A stretch of DNA of 64,000 nt from positions 58,340 to 122,339 of the forward strand of contig NZ_VTTO01000018.1 in assembly GCF_008364825.1 (NCBI RefSeq), given 5' to 3'. The DNA is from Azospirillum sp. B21. GTDB taxonomy: Bacteria; Pseudomonadota; Alphaproteobacteria; Azospirillales; Azospirillaceae. Below the pieces are notes generated by a model. The model worked only from the letters and a program-made list of their open reading frames with translations. It made no database searches and was not told the DNA's origin. The translations under genes and the position numbers were made by a program. Shown here piece by piece: positions 44,640 to 56,200 of this stretch (positions are counted from its first letter, which is position 1; each line of letters begins with the position of its first letter).

Positions 44640-45418
44640 CTTGGTTCCCGTATGTCAGTTTGTTAATACCGCAGCAGATAATTGACTAAAAGCAAATGCA
44701 AACGTCTTTTAACACCGCGCTTAGAGGTGGTCATACAATAGTATGTAATCCCGGCATGTTCTTCTGGGCATATCCTTTGTGCGCATATTGCAATCACAAA
44801 AAATCATCGTATCGCTGGAGCCTCATTGACATAGTTAATCTTAAAGATACCCGATATAGTTATTTGCTTTTCTTGTGTTAAGCATATAACATTATAGCCG
44901 TTTTTACGTTTTGCTAATATATAGAAGGAAAAAGCAATTCTATGTGCCATCTTAAATAGGTATGGCTCCAGTGTTGCCATGATTGCTGGATGTGATTGTG
45001 TGAAGCAGAATTTTCAAGTAAAAGAACTGGCAACTTTCTTTGCGGCATTCATTTCAATGTCATGAAATTTAGTCATTTTTCACTTATTCGTGCGGTGTCG
45101 GTGATGGTGATGTCACCTATTTCATTGAGAGTTTGGGAATTCATTGGATTTGCTTCTTGTATATTATAGGTGAGTTTTAGATCGGCGTACATCCTGAGCG
45201 GTTATGATGGCGGGGAAACGGAACAATCCGTTCTGATGCTGCGCTCGCACTTTTCGGATCAGTCTAAGGCACTCCATTTTCTCAAAGAGTAGTTAGAAAA
45301 TATTTTCCTCTGATTTTATTCACAAAGCTTTTCCTGATCTATTCACCTGCGAACACCCTGGCAGTCGTACCAGCCCGTTTCCAGCGAGTTCTTTCCACTC
45401 CCAGCCAAGGAGGGGCCA
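44640..45418. other. AT-rich 780-base leader before the giant gene pair
   Basis: From about 44640 to 45350 the composition drops sharply to roughly one-third to 40% G+C, against about two-thirds elsewhere. It holds no credible gene: the longest frame is 61 codons without a good ribosome-binding site. TTGACA occurs at 44826, but no well-spaced -10 follows. A strong AAGGAGG ends the region at 45407-45413. It could carry the promoter, a regulatory RNA, or a silencer target for xenogeneic repressors. Confidence 0.55.
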
Positions 45419-48400
45419 ATGAGACCAGGGTGCGGCGCGAGCGAACCTGCCGGAGCAATCGAGGCATTCGACCGCGAACATGGCTTGGAGACTGCACCCG
45501 CGTCAGGCCCGGCGGTTTCACGCCGGGTGATCCTCAGCGGACTCGCGCTGATGGCGTCACCGGTTTCCCTTGGTCTCGCACTGGATAAGGGCGACCTGCA
45601 CGTTACCCGGGATTTGGACGGTTTGCTCGTATACGCCTCTGGGTCGGTACTGCGGTTGTCGAGCGCAAGATTCGGATCGGCCGACGCTTTATCAGCACCA
45701 CGCCGAACCGGCAATGTGTGGACGGTCGAGGTTGCTCCATTCCTCTTGCCGGGCGCCAACCCGTTGCGCGGCACGCTGACGTTCCGGCGGCTGCCGGACG
45801 ACAAGGGCGGAGAGTGGGTCGTGGAATTGCGGATCCACAACTTGATCCGTTTTCAACCTGTCTCTTACCACGAGTGGAGTGTTGGTAAGGCTCAGCTGGA
45901 AAATCGTATGTCAGGCGCTGGCGGTCGGACGTTCCTACGCCGTTTGCTGGGAGGGGCGTTCACGGTTCGGGGAGCGGCCACCGTTACGCTCGGTCCGGAT
46001 CTGCTGTGGAAGATCGCGTCCCCTGCCGGCATCGTTGCAGCGGACGCTGCGGTGACGATGCCTGCCATTGCCTTTGGCATCGTTCCACTCGACCGGGAAC
46101 CAAACATCGACGGTCTTCCCATCGGGCCGGGCATCGCGTCACAGATCGGTTCGTTCAAGGCCGAAGTCTCAGCTGCCGAGGTCCGGTCCAAGGATATGAT
46201 AACTCTGACCGCGCCAGATCGCGCCCAAGTGGCGATAGAGGCGCGCGGATCTGGTGGATTCCTGTGGTCCTGCTGGCGTCGGGAGACCGACCGATCGATT
46301 GTTTGCCTGTCAGAAGTGAAGGCGCCCATGGCGGCACGATTCGTCGTGCGTGGTGGTGACGAAGGGCCATTCCCCGGTGACCGTTCGACGTCGTGGGTTG
46401 TACGCATCGGTCAGCGAACCTACCGTCGCATTGACATTCCAGTTCCATCGAAGGTCATCCGCATTACAACCGCGGCGGGAAGCCTCGCGATCAGCGGTGA
46501 ACTGGTCGGCGAAGCGGAGCAGGGAAGGCACGTAGATCGACTTCGGTTGCTCGCGATGGGCGATCTGCTGACCGGCTGCGACGGCCGCGTCTTGGTATCG
46601 CAGGTGCCCTTGGAGATCGGCGGCGCTGACTTCAGTCGTCTCGATATGGGCATGATGCCCGTTGCGCTGGAGATGAGCGCGTTTCCCGGTCCGCAGCCAT
46701 CCGCGGCGCTGGGCCGGCTCGTCCTGGGTCGCAAGCGGCGGGGCAAGGATGTCGAGCCCGATCTGGTTGTCCCGCTGGACCGCTCCAGTTTACGTCTGTC
46801 GCGGGCTGTCGACTTGGTGCGGCTGACCTGCCGTTTCCGCGGGGTATCCCTGCATGTCGGCGGCGGGGCTCCGCGACTGCGTATCACCGCCGATACGACG
46901 GACCCACTGATGGCCGTCGAGTTCCCGCCCCAGCACGTTGCCGAGCGTACCTTCTTCCGACAGATCCACCAGGAACCCGAGGTGCTGCTGTCGGAAAACG
47001 AGATCGCGTCGATCCCCGAAATGACTCCCGCGCTCCGCGCCGACCGTCTTGAGGCGCTGAAGGAGCAAAAGGACCTCGACTATAAGGCATTCCGTGCCCG
47101 CTTTGCGGAAGCCCAAGCGGAGAAGCGGCCGGAGCTGTCCCGCTATTACGGTCCCCTTAACCGCGAAGCCCATCTGTCGCCGGAGACTGCCAAGGCGATC
47201 GGGGACTGCGCTCTCGCGCTACTCGCGGTTTCGAATCCCGAGGAGGGCGAAGCTCTTCCTGACATCGTCGAGGCGCGGCTGTCGGGCCCGTCGCGCATAG
47301 TGTTCCAATTGCGATGCCTTGCCTCCGCGGGGCCGGGGGGAGGCGCGATCCCACTGACGATTGAGGCACTCACCCGCTGGAACGCCTTCGACCTTGCGGT
47401 CGTCCGGCGGGCATCCCGGTCACCGGTGAGGATGATCGATTCCGACAACGGAACGACGATTCCCGAGCTAGGCGACGATCTGGTGGTCAGGATGCTCGAC
47501 CACTATGGAGTGGCGCCGAACAATGGCACGCCGGAGGAGAATTGGGCTGCACGTTTGCGGGACCTCGAGAAACAGACGCGGCCCCCGTCCGCCTTCGAAA
47601 CATCCATAGAGTTACCGTCCCGCCTGATGCTGTCTCCAGCCGACGACGCCCGCTTCTGGACTCCCGACTGGAGCTTGGCCTCCGATCCCTGGTTGGGGCC
47701 GCAGGGGACGGGTACTGTCTGGCGCACTCGCCATGTTCCGCTCTGGCGGGCCGAACTGGACGAAAGCGTGGGCGGGGCCGGAACACGCGCCGTATGGTCA
47801 CCCGACTTGCGCCCGGCCCTGTTTGAACCCACACCGCTGGCGGCGGATCCTCCGCCCCGCGGCCCTTGCGTGCCCTGGGAAACACGTAAGGGTGGCAGCG
47901 ACTGCACGCCCGGCCAAATCGGCCGCTTTCGCATGCCGATGGACGCTTACGATCGGCACGAAATCGTCCTGCTCTCGTCAGTCCACGGCATGCCGGTGCG
48001 CCGCTCCCAGACCTCCCCGACGGAAAAATCGTGGCGGCCGGCCGGCTGGCAGATTCCTGCACCCGCATCCTACGCCTTATCGGTGTCCGATCACGCATCC
48101 GACGGCGGCAAGAGCAAGACGACGGAAACCGCCATCTATGTGCCGCCGCCGTTTCACATGCGCGAGCTGTCTTTGAGTTCACTCGGCGGGTCCATAGACT
48201 TGGACGCGCGCTTCGAACCGCCGACCCTTCTGCGCGAAGGCATGAACGCAATCTCCTTCTCGGTGGAGCGTTGGCGCCAGCGCAGCGTGCTCGGGCGCGA
48301 CATCTTCGTCGAGGTGGTCTACAAGGGTTTTCTGTTCCCGCTTGGTATGCGCTGCTCGCTGGTGAAGCAAACGGAACGGCGGATTCTCGCCCACCCCTTC

Positions 48401-51400
48401 GGCGGCTATCCGGTCGCCTACCTCGTGCAGCGTATGTTCCTGCGCGTCGGCAACCCTGAAAAAAACTTTCCTCCGGTCGGGCAACCTTTCGGGGGGCGGC
48501 GCTGGCCGGTGTCCAACCTCCGCCTGCTCACCACCCGCACGCCCGATATCGAGGATCCAATGCCGGGCGATGGCGTCGCGTCCACTGCCGACGCCCGTGT
48601 GCAGGGCAACGGCCGAATCCGCCTGCCCGGAGGTGCCGATCGAGGGCTCATCTTCCTGCCCCGGACACAGGCGGAGAAGGGCGCTGAGGTGTGCTTCTCC
48701 ATCCTGGTAGAGCGTACCGACACCGTGTCCATGCCGCTGATCTTCGTCGACAACGTCGCGGCAAACAATCAAGCGGCAATGCGGGAGTTGTGTGTCTACT
48801 ACAACAAGCTGGCCGGTGCCGGGCAGGAAGCGAAGGGGCCGTCGCGCGTCATGCGGTACGGTGGGCGCAGCCGCCGCTATGCCGAGGCGACGAAACCCGG
48901 CGAAACCACCTTCGAGACTGAATCCTGGACCCTGCTGGCAGAGGGGCGTACGGCCAAGGGCACCGCCGCGCCTATGGAGGTCATCGGCGCCAACGTCGAC
49001 TTCTCCATCGACGCCATCATGGAGGGTGCCGACCAGCCCCCCTTCTATCCCGGCATCCACACGGCGCGGATTCGGATCGGTCAGATCGAGAGATTCTCAG
49101 GGCAGCCCACTGGAGTCACGACAGTCGGCTTTCCGGACGATTACCTGGAGCACGGCCTGGACAGAACCAGGAATCCCGCCGAGATTTTTCTGCATCTCGA
49201 CACAACGGTTGCGCTCGATCTTTCGCAGGGAGGCGACCGCTCCGGCGGCGTGGCGCAGCCCAACGCGCCCGTTGTGTTCCTGTCGCGCAGCATCGGTCCG
49301 GTCGGCGACACGAAACTCCACTCCACCCCCAACCTGGAGCGTTTCCAGAATTTCCAGCCCGCGTCGTTCTTCGCCGGCGCCGGCGGTGGTATCGGTGAGG
49401 CCAAGCTGCTCGGTCTGATCCCGCTGAGCAAGGCGATCGCCACCATCACCAACCTGCCCATGTCGAAGACCGCTCCCAAGCTGAAGGAGGTGGTGGACCG
49501 CTGGATCGATCGGGATCAGGTCGAAGCTCTCGTGCGTATCCTGACGAAGAACGTTGTCCAGCCGTTGCGTGAAGTGAACAGAATCAAGTTGCCCGGCGAG
49601 GTCTCCGCGGTCGGACAGCCGCTCTATCCCGACCTCGACCGGGTGCTCACGGGATTGGACGACGCGCTGAAACTCTTCGCCGCCTGGCCACCGGCGGATG
49701 GCAGCGCCCTCGACGCGCCGTCTCGGCTCTACGAAGCCGGTGGGCAACTCGTCGCCGTGCTGAACCGGATCGCCGCCGATCCGGGCGGCCCGATCAAGGA
49801 TCGGACACGCGCCGTGCTGGGCCGCATCCCCGCAATGGTGGAGGGCTTTACCGTCAAACTGCTCGACCCGACCGGTACCGCCGGGGAGTTGGTCCGGATC
49901 CGGGAGACGGTCCGGCGGGGGGTGCGCAATCTGTTCTGCGAACCGGCGACGCTGGACTGGGCACGTCGCGTCGTGACGCTTCCGATGCCGGTTGACACGA
50001 ACGTGTTCCAGCGGGCCGGGCTGACCCCACCGGATGTTCCCGGGATCATTGCGCGGGCCTGCGAGACGGCCATGCTGAAAGCAACGTTGCCGGAATTCCT
50101 CAATGCGTTGCACGACGACGTGAATGCGGGGCTGACCGTTGAGATACAGCGGCTGCGCAGCGAACTCGGCAACGCACCCGCGAATGTCCAGCGCGCGGTC
50201 CGCCGGGAAATCGCCCGGCTCGAAGGCGAACTGCGTGCTGGCGCACGCGGATTCCTGTACGACCGTGTCGAGCCTCTGCTGCGGAGGATTGAGGTCGAGG
50301 CCGACCGGCTGCAGGCGGTGGTCCAGGGGCGTGCCGAGAACATTCTGAACAGTCTGTTGGTACCCGTCAGCGGCTTCATCGATGCCCTGACGGTCCTGAT
50401 TGCCGAAACCGCCTCGGCCGGAGGGATCAGGCGGGCCGAGGCGGCCTGCGCCTCCGTTGCCGAAGCAATGGAGCGGGCCGTCCTCGTGATGGTGCCGGAA
50501 GCCGGCGAGGCCCTGTGCCTCGACCTTGCGGAGGCCGAAACCCTTCCGGCCGCCACGGCGTGCCCGGTTCCTCCCGCGGGCGGCAGCACGGCGCTGGCAC
50601 GTTCGTGCGGGCGGCTGCTCGACGGCCTCAACGCCCTGGTCTGCGCCGAACAGGACATCCGGGCCTACGCCGCGATGCACGCCACGCCGGAGCCACTGCG
50701 CGTCCTGCTGGCCAAACCAGCGGCGGCGCTGGGGAACGCCAGAATATCACTCGCCAGGAGCGCTGACGTATTCGGCGATTCCCTCGAACGGCTGATCCAG
50801 GCGCGGGGAGCCTTCGTATCCGCTGCCGACCGCCGGGAGGTGTGCCGGCCGGGCGGGAGCGCCGACGTCGCCCTCGGCGCACTCGCCACCGTCGTCCACG
50901 CCCGCGCCGCCGCGTTGGAAGCGTTGGCCGCTCTAGGTGCGCAGACCGCGACGGCGGGCCAGCTGATCGTCGACGCCATTCCGCCGGAGGAGCACGTGTT
51001 CCTGACCTTGGCTGAGGTTTCCGAGCAAGCCCGCTCCCGGATCACTGGCGAGGTGGAGGACCGGATGCGGCAGGGGCTCGCGGCGCTGGCTCCGGTGATT
51101 GCCGCAATCGGACACACGCTTGATGACCTGACCAGCCTTGCCCGCGCCATCGACCGGGAAGACAGCCTGCTCCCGTTGCCCGACCCGCTCGACAGCCTGC
51201 TGAAACGGCTACAGGACGCCGAAGATGCATTGCGATCCCTTCCCGGCATGGCCGGATCGGCTGACGGCGTTGCCGAGGTTCGCCAGCGACTGACCAGCGT
51301 GGACGGACAGGTCAGGAAGGAAAAGGAGCGGCTCGATCAGCAGGTCGCGGCCATTGAGCGGGAGCTCTCGAGGGGAACGGCCGGGTTGGAATCGCTCGCC

Positions 51401-53248
51401 CGGATTGTGCGAGACCGGCGCGGCCACGTGCTGGCTGCCTTGCAGGCGATACAGGAACGGTGGATCAAGGGCGTCGAGGCGGCCCTTCTCGACCAGCTCA
51501 CGCGGCTTCTGGCATTCGGACCCGATGTGGCGCAACGCCTGACCGCGGAGCTTCGCGAGCCGTTAGCCGCCATCCTCAGCGTTGTCGCACGGTTGTACAC
51601 CGCCGTTGCCGACGAGCGCGACAAGATCGTGCGTCAGATGGCAAAGGACAACGACCCTTCGAACATCGATGCGCGGCTCTTCGGACTTTTCTGGCGGCTG
51701 TTCATCATCGCCGGTCCCGGCGAAACGATACCGAACGAGCCGGAGCCAGCGCTCGAAGACCGGTTGCGCCGCGACGCCACTCGTCTGACGGTCCTTGCCG
51801 GCAAGACCGGGCGGGGCGAGCCGCTCGATACGGCTGACCAGGCCGACCTCCGCCGCTTCGTGGACGAGGTGAACCGGAGGAACGGGCAAACGACGTCGGT
51901 CGAGGCCCTTGTTGACACGATCGGCACGGCCTTCGAGCAGACTTGGCGCGGTGACTTCTCGCGGCTAATCGATATCGGCGCCCTGCTGCGGCAACTGGAG
52001 CAGGAACTGCTGAAGCTCCTGCCGTCGAAGGCGACGCTCAGCTACGACTTTGATACCGACATCGCAGTGCCCGACGAATTGAATGACATCTTCGTCATCA
52101 ATCCCGCAGACCGGACGGACGGCAGGAAGGATCTGTCCTTGCAGACCCGGGTCACCATCGACCTGCTGGATCCGACACGGCGCCGGATCAGCACCACCGG
52201 ACGCCTGGGGCCGTTCAGTGTCCGGCTCTTCGGGAGCAGCATGTTCGCCGTGCAACTCGACTTCACGGAGGCGGTCTTCCGCAGCGGCGGCGGTCGTGAC
52301 ACATTCGACGTGCGGGTCCGGAACGTCGTGCTCGGCCCCCTGGTCCAGTTCATCAAGCCGCTGGAGGCCTATTGCTCGCCCCGGGGCAAGAATGGCTTCT
52401 TCCTGAACCCGCGCGTCGAGCGCCCCGGCGTGGAGGCGGGATATCAGCTGAACCTGGGCACCATCTCCATCGGCACGTTGGCCTTCCTCAACGTCAGCTT
52501 GAACGCGTCCTGCACGCTGCCGTTCGACAACGCCCCGGCAACCTTCAGCATCGCGCTTTCGCGTCGCGACGCGCCGTTCCTGATCTCGGCGGCGCCCTAT
52601 GGCGGCGGCGGCTTCTTCCGCCTTGAGGCGACCTCCGACGGCATCGTCGGCTTCGAGGCCTCGTTCGAGTATGGAGGCGTCGGCGCCTTCGCCTTCGGTC
52701 CGTTGGAAGGGCAGGGGAGGCTGACGCTGGGCATTTACGTTCGTAAGGCGCCCGGCGGCGCCACCATAGACGGGTTCTTCTTCTGCGGCGGCTCCGCACA
52801 TATCGCCTGCTTCGGGGTCGCGGCTTCCCTCACGGTGCGGATTTCGCAGCGGGAAGGCGGGAGCATGGCGGGCAGCGCGGAGTTCACCTACTCCTTCTCT
52901 CTCGGTTTCACCGACATCGACTTCACCGTGACGGTATGGCGACAGCAGGGGCAGGGATTCCAGGACGACACCGTGAACCAGCAGCAGTCCGCCCTCGACG
53001 ACAGCCGCGGGCGCGATTTCGCCAACCTGCCGGACCGGATCCGGGTGGCCGCGCTCGAAGCGCCGTTCGCGCTTGCGGCGGCGGTTGCGGCGAACTCCGA
53101 CCCGGTCGCCGAACGGCGCCGCAAGCGCAAAGAGATCAAGAAATACAACGCCGTCGTGGAAACCAGGACCGCGTCGCCGGAGGCGGACTGGCTGACCTAC
53201 CGAAGCTACTTCGACGATGATCTCGTGTTCAATGAGGAACGGCCATGA
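45419..53248 (+). CDS. Giant uncharacterised protein with Tat-like signal (2609 aa)
   Basis: ATG 45419 follows a perfect AAGGAGG. Arg 35-Arg 36 in VSRRVILSGLALMASPVSLG form a Tat-like signal after an extended n-region. Residues about 55-1150 are beta-rich with few helices. About 1180-2180 is Ala/Leu/Arg-rich and helical, with coiled-coil character (RREIARLEGELRAG near 1595, VRKEKERLDQQVAAIERE near 1965). About 2200-2540 is again beta-rich and Gly/Phe-rich (LSYDFDTDIAVPDELND, SIGTLAFLNVSLNASC, FEYGGVGAFAFGP). A basic patch, ERRRKRKEIKKY, is near 2564. I recognise no known domain or catalytic motif. Its stop overlaps the start of the next giant gene (ATGA), so the two are made together. A surface or secreted structural or toxin role is speculation. 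Confidence 0.6.
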   Translation: MRPGCGASEPAGAIEAFDREHGLETAPASGPAVSRRVILSGLALMASPVSLGLALDKGDLHVTRDLDGLLVYASGSVLRLSSARFGSADALSAPRRTGNVWTVEVAPFLLPGANPLRGTLTFRRLPDDKGGEWVVELRIHNLIRFQPVSYHEWSVGKAQLENRMSGAGGRTFLRRLLGGAFTVRGAATVTLGPDLLWKIASPAGIVAADAAVTMPAIAFGIVPLDREPNIDGLPIGPGIASQIGSFKAEVSAAEVRSKDMITLTAPDRAQVAIEARGSGGFLWSCWRRETDRSIVCLSEVKAPMAARFVVRGGDEGPFPGDRSTSWVVRIGQRTYRRIDIPVPSKVIRITTAAGSLAISGELVGEAEQGRHVDRLRLLAMGDLLTGCDGRVLVSQVPLEIGGADFSRLDMGMMPVALEMSAFPGPQPSAALGRLVLGRKRRGKDVEPDLVVPLDRSSLRLSRAVDLVRLTCRFRGVSLHVGGGAPRLRITADTTDPLMAVEFPPQHVAERTFFRQIHQEPEVLLSENEIASIPEMTPALRADRLEALKEQKDLDYKAFRARFAEAQAEKRPELSRYYGPLNREAHLSPETAKAIGDCALALLAVSNPEEGEALPDIVEARLSGPSRIVFQLRCLASAGPGGGAIPLTIEALTRWNAFDLAVVRRASRSPVRMIDSDNGTTIPELGDDLVVRMLDHYGVAPNNGTPEENWAARLRDLEKQTRPPSAFETSIELPSRLMLSPADDARFWTPDWSLASDPWLGPQGTGTVWRTRHVPLWRAELDESVGGAGTRAVWSPDLRPALFEPTPLAADPPPRGPCVPWETRKGGSDCTPGQIGRFRMPMDAYDRHEIVLLSSVHGMPVRRSQTSPTEKSWRPAGWQIPAPASYALSVSDHASDGGKSKTTETAIYVPPPFHMRELSLSSLGGSIDLDARFEPPTLLREGMNAISFSVERWRQRSVLGRDIFVEVVYKGFLFPLGMRCSLVKQTERRILAHPFGGYPVAYLVQRMFLRVGNPEKNFPPVGQPFGGRRWPVSNLRLLTTRTPDIEDPMPGDGVASTADARVQGNGRIRLPGGADRGLIFLPRTQAEKGAEVCFSILVERTDTVSMPLIFVDNVAANNQAAMRELCVYYNKLAGAGQEAKGPSRVMRYGGRSRRYAEATKPGETTFETESWTLLAEGRTAKGTAAPMEVIGANVDFSIDAIMEGADQPPFYPGIHTARIRIGQIERFSGQPTGVTTVGFPDDYLEHGLDRTRNPAEIFLHLDTTVALDLSQGGDRSGGVAQPNAPVVFLSRSIGPVGDTKLHSTPNLERFQNFQPASFFAGAGGGIGEAKLLGLIPLSKAIATITNLPMSKTAPKLKEVVDRWIDRDQVEALVRILTKNVVQPLREVNRIKLPGEVSAVGQPLYPDLDRVLTGLDDALKLFAAWPPADGSALDAPSRLYEAGGQLVAVLNRIAADPGGPIKDRTRAVLGRIPAMVEGFTVKLLDPTGTAGELVRIRETVRRGVRNLFCEPATLDWARRVVTLPMPVDTNVFQRAGLTPPDVPGIIARACETAMLKATLPEFLNALHDDVNAGLTVEIQRLRSELGNAPANVQRAVRREIARLEGELRAGARGFLYDRVEPLLRRIEVEADRLQAVVQGRAENILNSLLVPVSGFIDALTVLIAETASAGGIRRAEAACASVAEAMERAVLVMVPEAGEALCLDLAEAETLPAATACPVPPAGGSTALARSCGRLLDGLNALVCAEQDIRAYAAMHATPEPLRVLLAKPAAALGNARISLARSADVFGDSLERLIQARGAFVSAADRREVCRPGGSADVALGALATVVHARAAALEALAALGAQTATAGQLIVDAIPPEEHVFLTLAEVSEQARSRITGEVEDRMRQGLAALAPVIAAIGHTLDDLTSLARAIDREDSLLPLPDPLDSLLKRLQDAEDALRSLPGMAGSADGVAEVRQRLTSVDGQVRKEKERLDQQVAAIERELSRGTAGLESLARIVRDRRGHVLAALQAIQERWIKGVEAALLDQLTRLLAFGPDVAQRLTAELREPLAAILSVVARLYTAVADERDKIVRQMAKDNDPSNIDARLFGLFWRLFIIAGPGETIPNEPEPALEDRLRRDATRLTVLAGKTGRGEPLDTADQADLRRFVDEVNRRNGQTTSVEALVDTIGTAFEQTWRGDFSRLIDIGALLRQLEQELLKLLPSKATLSYDFDTDIAVPDELNDIFVINPADRTDGRKDLSLQTRVTIDLLDPTRRRISTTGRLGPFSVRLFGSSMFAVQLDFTEAVFRSGGGRDTFDVRVRNVVLGPLVQFIKPLEAYCSPRGKNGFFLNPRVERPGVEAGYQLNLGTISIGTLAFLNVSLNASCTLPFDNAPATFSIALSRRDAPFLISAAPYGGGGFFRLEATSDGIVGFEASFEYGGVGAFAFGPLEGQGRLTLGIYVRKAPGGATIDGFFFCGGSAHIACFGVAASLTVRISQREGGSMAGSAEFTYSFSLGFTDIDFTVTVWRQQGQGFQDDTVNQQQSALDDSRGRDFANLPDRIRVAALEAPFALAAAVAANSDPVAERRRKRKEIKKYNAVVETRTASPEADWLTYRSYFDDDLVFNEERP

Positions 53249-56200
53249 CGGTGGGGAACGGGAAGTGGGAGGTGCGGGAACCCGGCACCGAAGATGGACG
53301 GCTTTCCGACACCGTGGGTGTCGCCGCGCGGGTCGTGGCCGCCGGCGTGCCGAAGCAACACCGCGACGGCCGGCGTCGCCTGCAGGCGACGCTCGTGCTC
53401 GTTCCGATCGCCAACCCGGGCAGGCACGACCACCGGATCGCACTTTCTGACTGGCCAGCCGAAATCGAGCGGCTCATCGCGCGCGACGGGATCGACGTCG
53501 CGGTCTCCGGCGCCCGTTCGCAAGGGAACGAGCGGCCCGCACCGAGCAGGGCCGACCTAGACAAACGAGTGCGCGCCACCCGCATGGCGCATCATCCGCT
53601 TTCGGTGCCAAGCTGGCCGGACGCCGGCGACCTGCCCCTGGTCGGACGCTACGGGGAGTCCCGTCAGCGCCGGCCCGCCGCCCCACCGAAGGGCAGCGAT
53701 CTCGCGGCGGTCACGGATCTGTGGCGCCGCCTCATGGGGCCCCGGCTCTCCCCCGACATGCGGATCGACATCAGTTCCAGGGACGACCCGGACCCGGACC
53801 CCTGGCGGGAGCTGGTTGACGTACTCGCATCGGCGGGTGCCGCGGCAACTGTTCCGCAGGCACCGCTCGTGGTGGTGCCGAGCAGCGACATCGCACTGAC
53901 CGTGGCCCTGTGGCGGGCCCGCGTCGTGCTTGCCGCGCTGGGGCGCGATTGCGGCGACCCGATCTGCGATCCGCTTTGCGACGGTACACCGCCCGCCCGG
54001 CCATGGCTCGTCGATCCCACGGCCCTCGACCGCATCAGCCAGCGCTACGCCGGCTGCGTGCAGGATACGGCGGAGTACAAGGAGCTCATCGCCCGCGTCC
54101 GCGCCGGTGCAGAAGAGCAGATGCAGGCGGTCCGCAACGTCCTGTGCGCGTCCGACCTGCGGACGGCCGTCGACGGCATCCGCGCCTTCGCGGGCGAGCA
54201 CCTCAAGGCCTGCCGCGCGCCGGTCAGCATCGCCGAAGCGCTGGCGGCCGATGGCAGCCCCGCGCACAGGGATCTCGTCCGGGACCTGACCGGCCTGTAT
54301 ATGGCCTCCCTCGCCCCCGACCCTCAACGCATCGGATCGGCGGACCAAGCCGCGCCAAAGCCGCCGCCGTTCGATGCACCGGCGTTGTCGCTGTCAGGGG
54401 TGGCGGCGCGCCGGCTGTTCGCTTTGCAGGCGCACCCTCTGCTCGGCCGGCTGTTCAACATGGTCCTAGACGTGATGATCGACGTCGATCCGCCGGACGC
54501 CGCCCCGCCGGGTCCGGGAGCTGTCCGCTGCCTCGCCGAATGCGCGGGCTTTGTCGAAGCCACCCGTTTTCACGAGACGGATGTCGTCGACGCCGACCTG
54601 GCGGACGACGGCGACATCGCGGCGGTGGAGTGCCGCGATGTCCGCTTCCTGTTCCTGTCGTCGGCGTTTGGGCGCCGCGACCCGGCGGCGGCGCAAGGCC
54701 GCTCGCCCATCTGGACCACGGCGAAGCTGCGCCTCCACGATGCGCCCTGGCGGGACGTTGGGCGGGACGCTCATTTCTGGCCCTGCGCACGGGCAGAGAT
54801 CGACTTGGCCGCGGCGCGGGGCCATGCTGGACTGGACGACGCGCTCGACCTCTACGATGGAGTGCTCAACCTTGGGGTCGGCCAGGGCACCCGGCAGCCC
54901 CGCTACGACATTGTCTCGCTCGACACCAACTGCGCCATCGAGAGCGAGATCCAGAAGATCCGGTCGGAGAACAGCGCCCGCCTCACGAATGAAAAAGGCC
55001 AGCGGCGTATCCTCGATTCATCGCCCCCTGTGCTGCAGCCGGACGAAAAGGGACAGGGCTGTGCGGTTGCCGAGGCCGACAGGCCCCAGGCCGATGCGGT
55101 GGAAGACGCGAAGGTCAGGGCGTGGTTCGCCAACCCGGAACGCCGGGCCGTCATGCGGCCGACCCTGCGCACCGCTGGACTGACCGTGGTCGACCGCTGG
55201 CGCCAATGCACTTTGACCGGTCGGCGGGAGACCCGGCAGCGGCACCGCTCGCTCTGCGCGCAGACGGATTCTGCCGCTGACGCGATCGTCGAGGACGCCG
55301 AGGATCTCAATCTCGGCTTCAGGCTGGACGTGGGAATCCACGTCGCACGCGCCGGGCGCCATCTCTGGCGCAGCCTGACCAACAGGACGGTGGAGTTCAG
55401 CGATCCCATTGAGCCGAAGAACCGGTGGATCGACGACCTGCTCCGTCGGATCGTTCCCGATCAGGAGGAGCGCACGCGGCTGGCATCGACGCAAGAGTTG
55501 GGCGGCCTGTTCGTCCGTAAGACCGAAGGGGGGCCGGCGGGTGTGGAGCGTCTCGACTTCGGCCAGGATGTCATCGCCGTGTGGCGGGGTGATCCCCTCG
55601 GGGCGCCACTGGGTGTTGCGGAGCTTTACGCCAACCCCGGCGCCGACTTGGCCATCGGGCAATCCTATGGCCTCTTGGGTGGGAACCGGCACGACGCATA
55701 CCGACCGCCACCGCTCGTCTTCGGCTGGCGCTACCGCTTGGGCATCCGGGCCGTTTTCGTGGGCGGGGGATCGCTTCCACTCGAACGGGCCGCCGGGCGC
55801 TACGAACGCGAGCATGGCGGGACGCTGGCCCTGCCCACCCCGCCCCGAAGCCCGGGGTCGGCCGTTGTCGCCGGGCCGGACCACGAGACGGGACACCGCT
55901 TCCTGCGCCACGAGCGGATTGATGCGCCGATGTTGGCCATCAGTGCGCGGAACGTCAAAGCCCGGTGGCGGGGCGGGGTCGATTCCACGCGCAAGGTGCC
56001 GTTGGATCCTGCATCCCGGATGGTGCTGCGCGCGGTCGAAGCGGAGCATGAGCGCGGTTTCGGAACGACGACGGCGCGCCGTGTGCTCTTTGTGCCAGTG
56101 GTAGCGCAGTCCTTCGCGACAGCGCACCGGGCGTTCGACGGTGTGCCCGTCGTCTCGATGAACGGCATGAACCGGCCGCGCGACGGCCTGGTCAACGTGC

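Noticed and set aside
44826..44860. TTGACA with a downstream TATAGT as a sigma-70 promoter
   Set aside because: The spacing is 23 bases, too long for a normal promoter; AT-rich DNA yields such matches by chance.
44696..44881. 61-codon frame in the AT-rich leader
   Set aside because: No ribosome-binding site, no recognisable features, and the expected length for chance in AT-rich DNA is similar.
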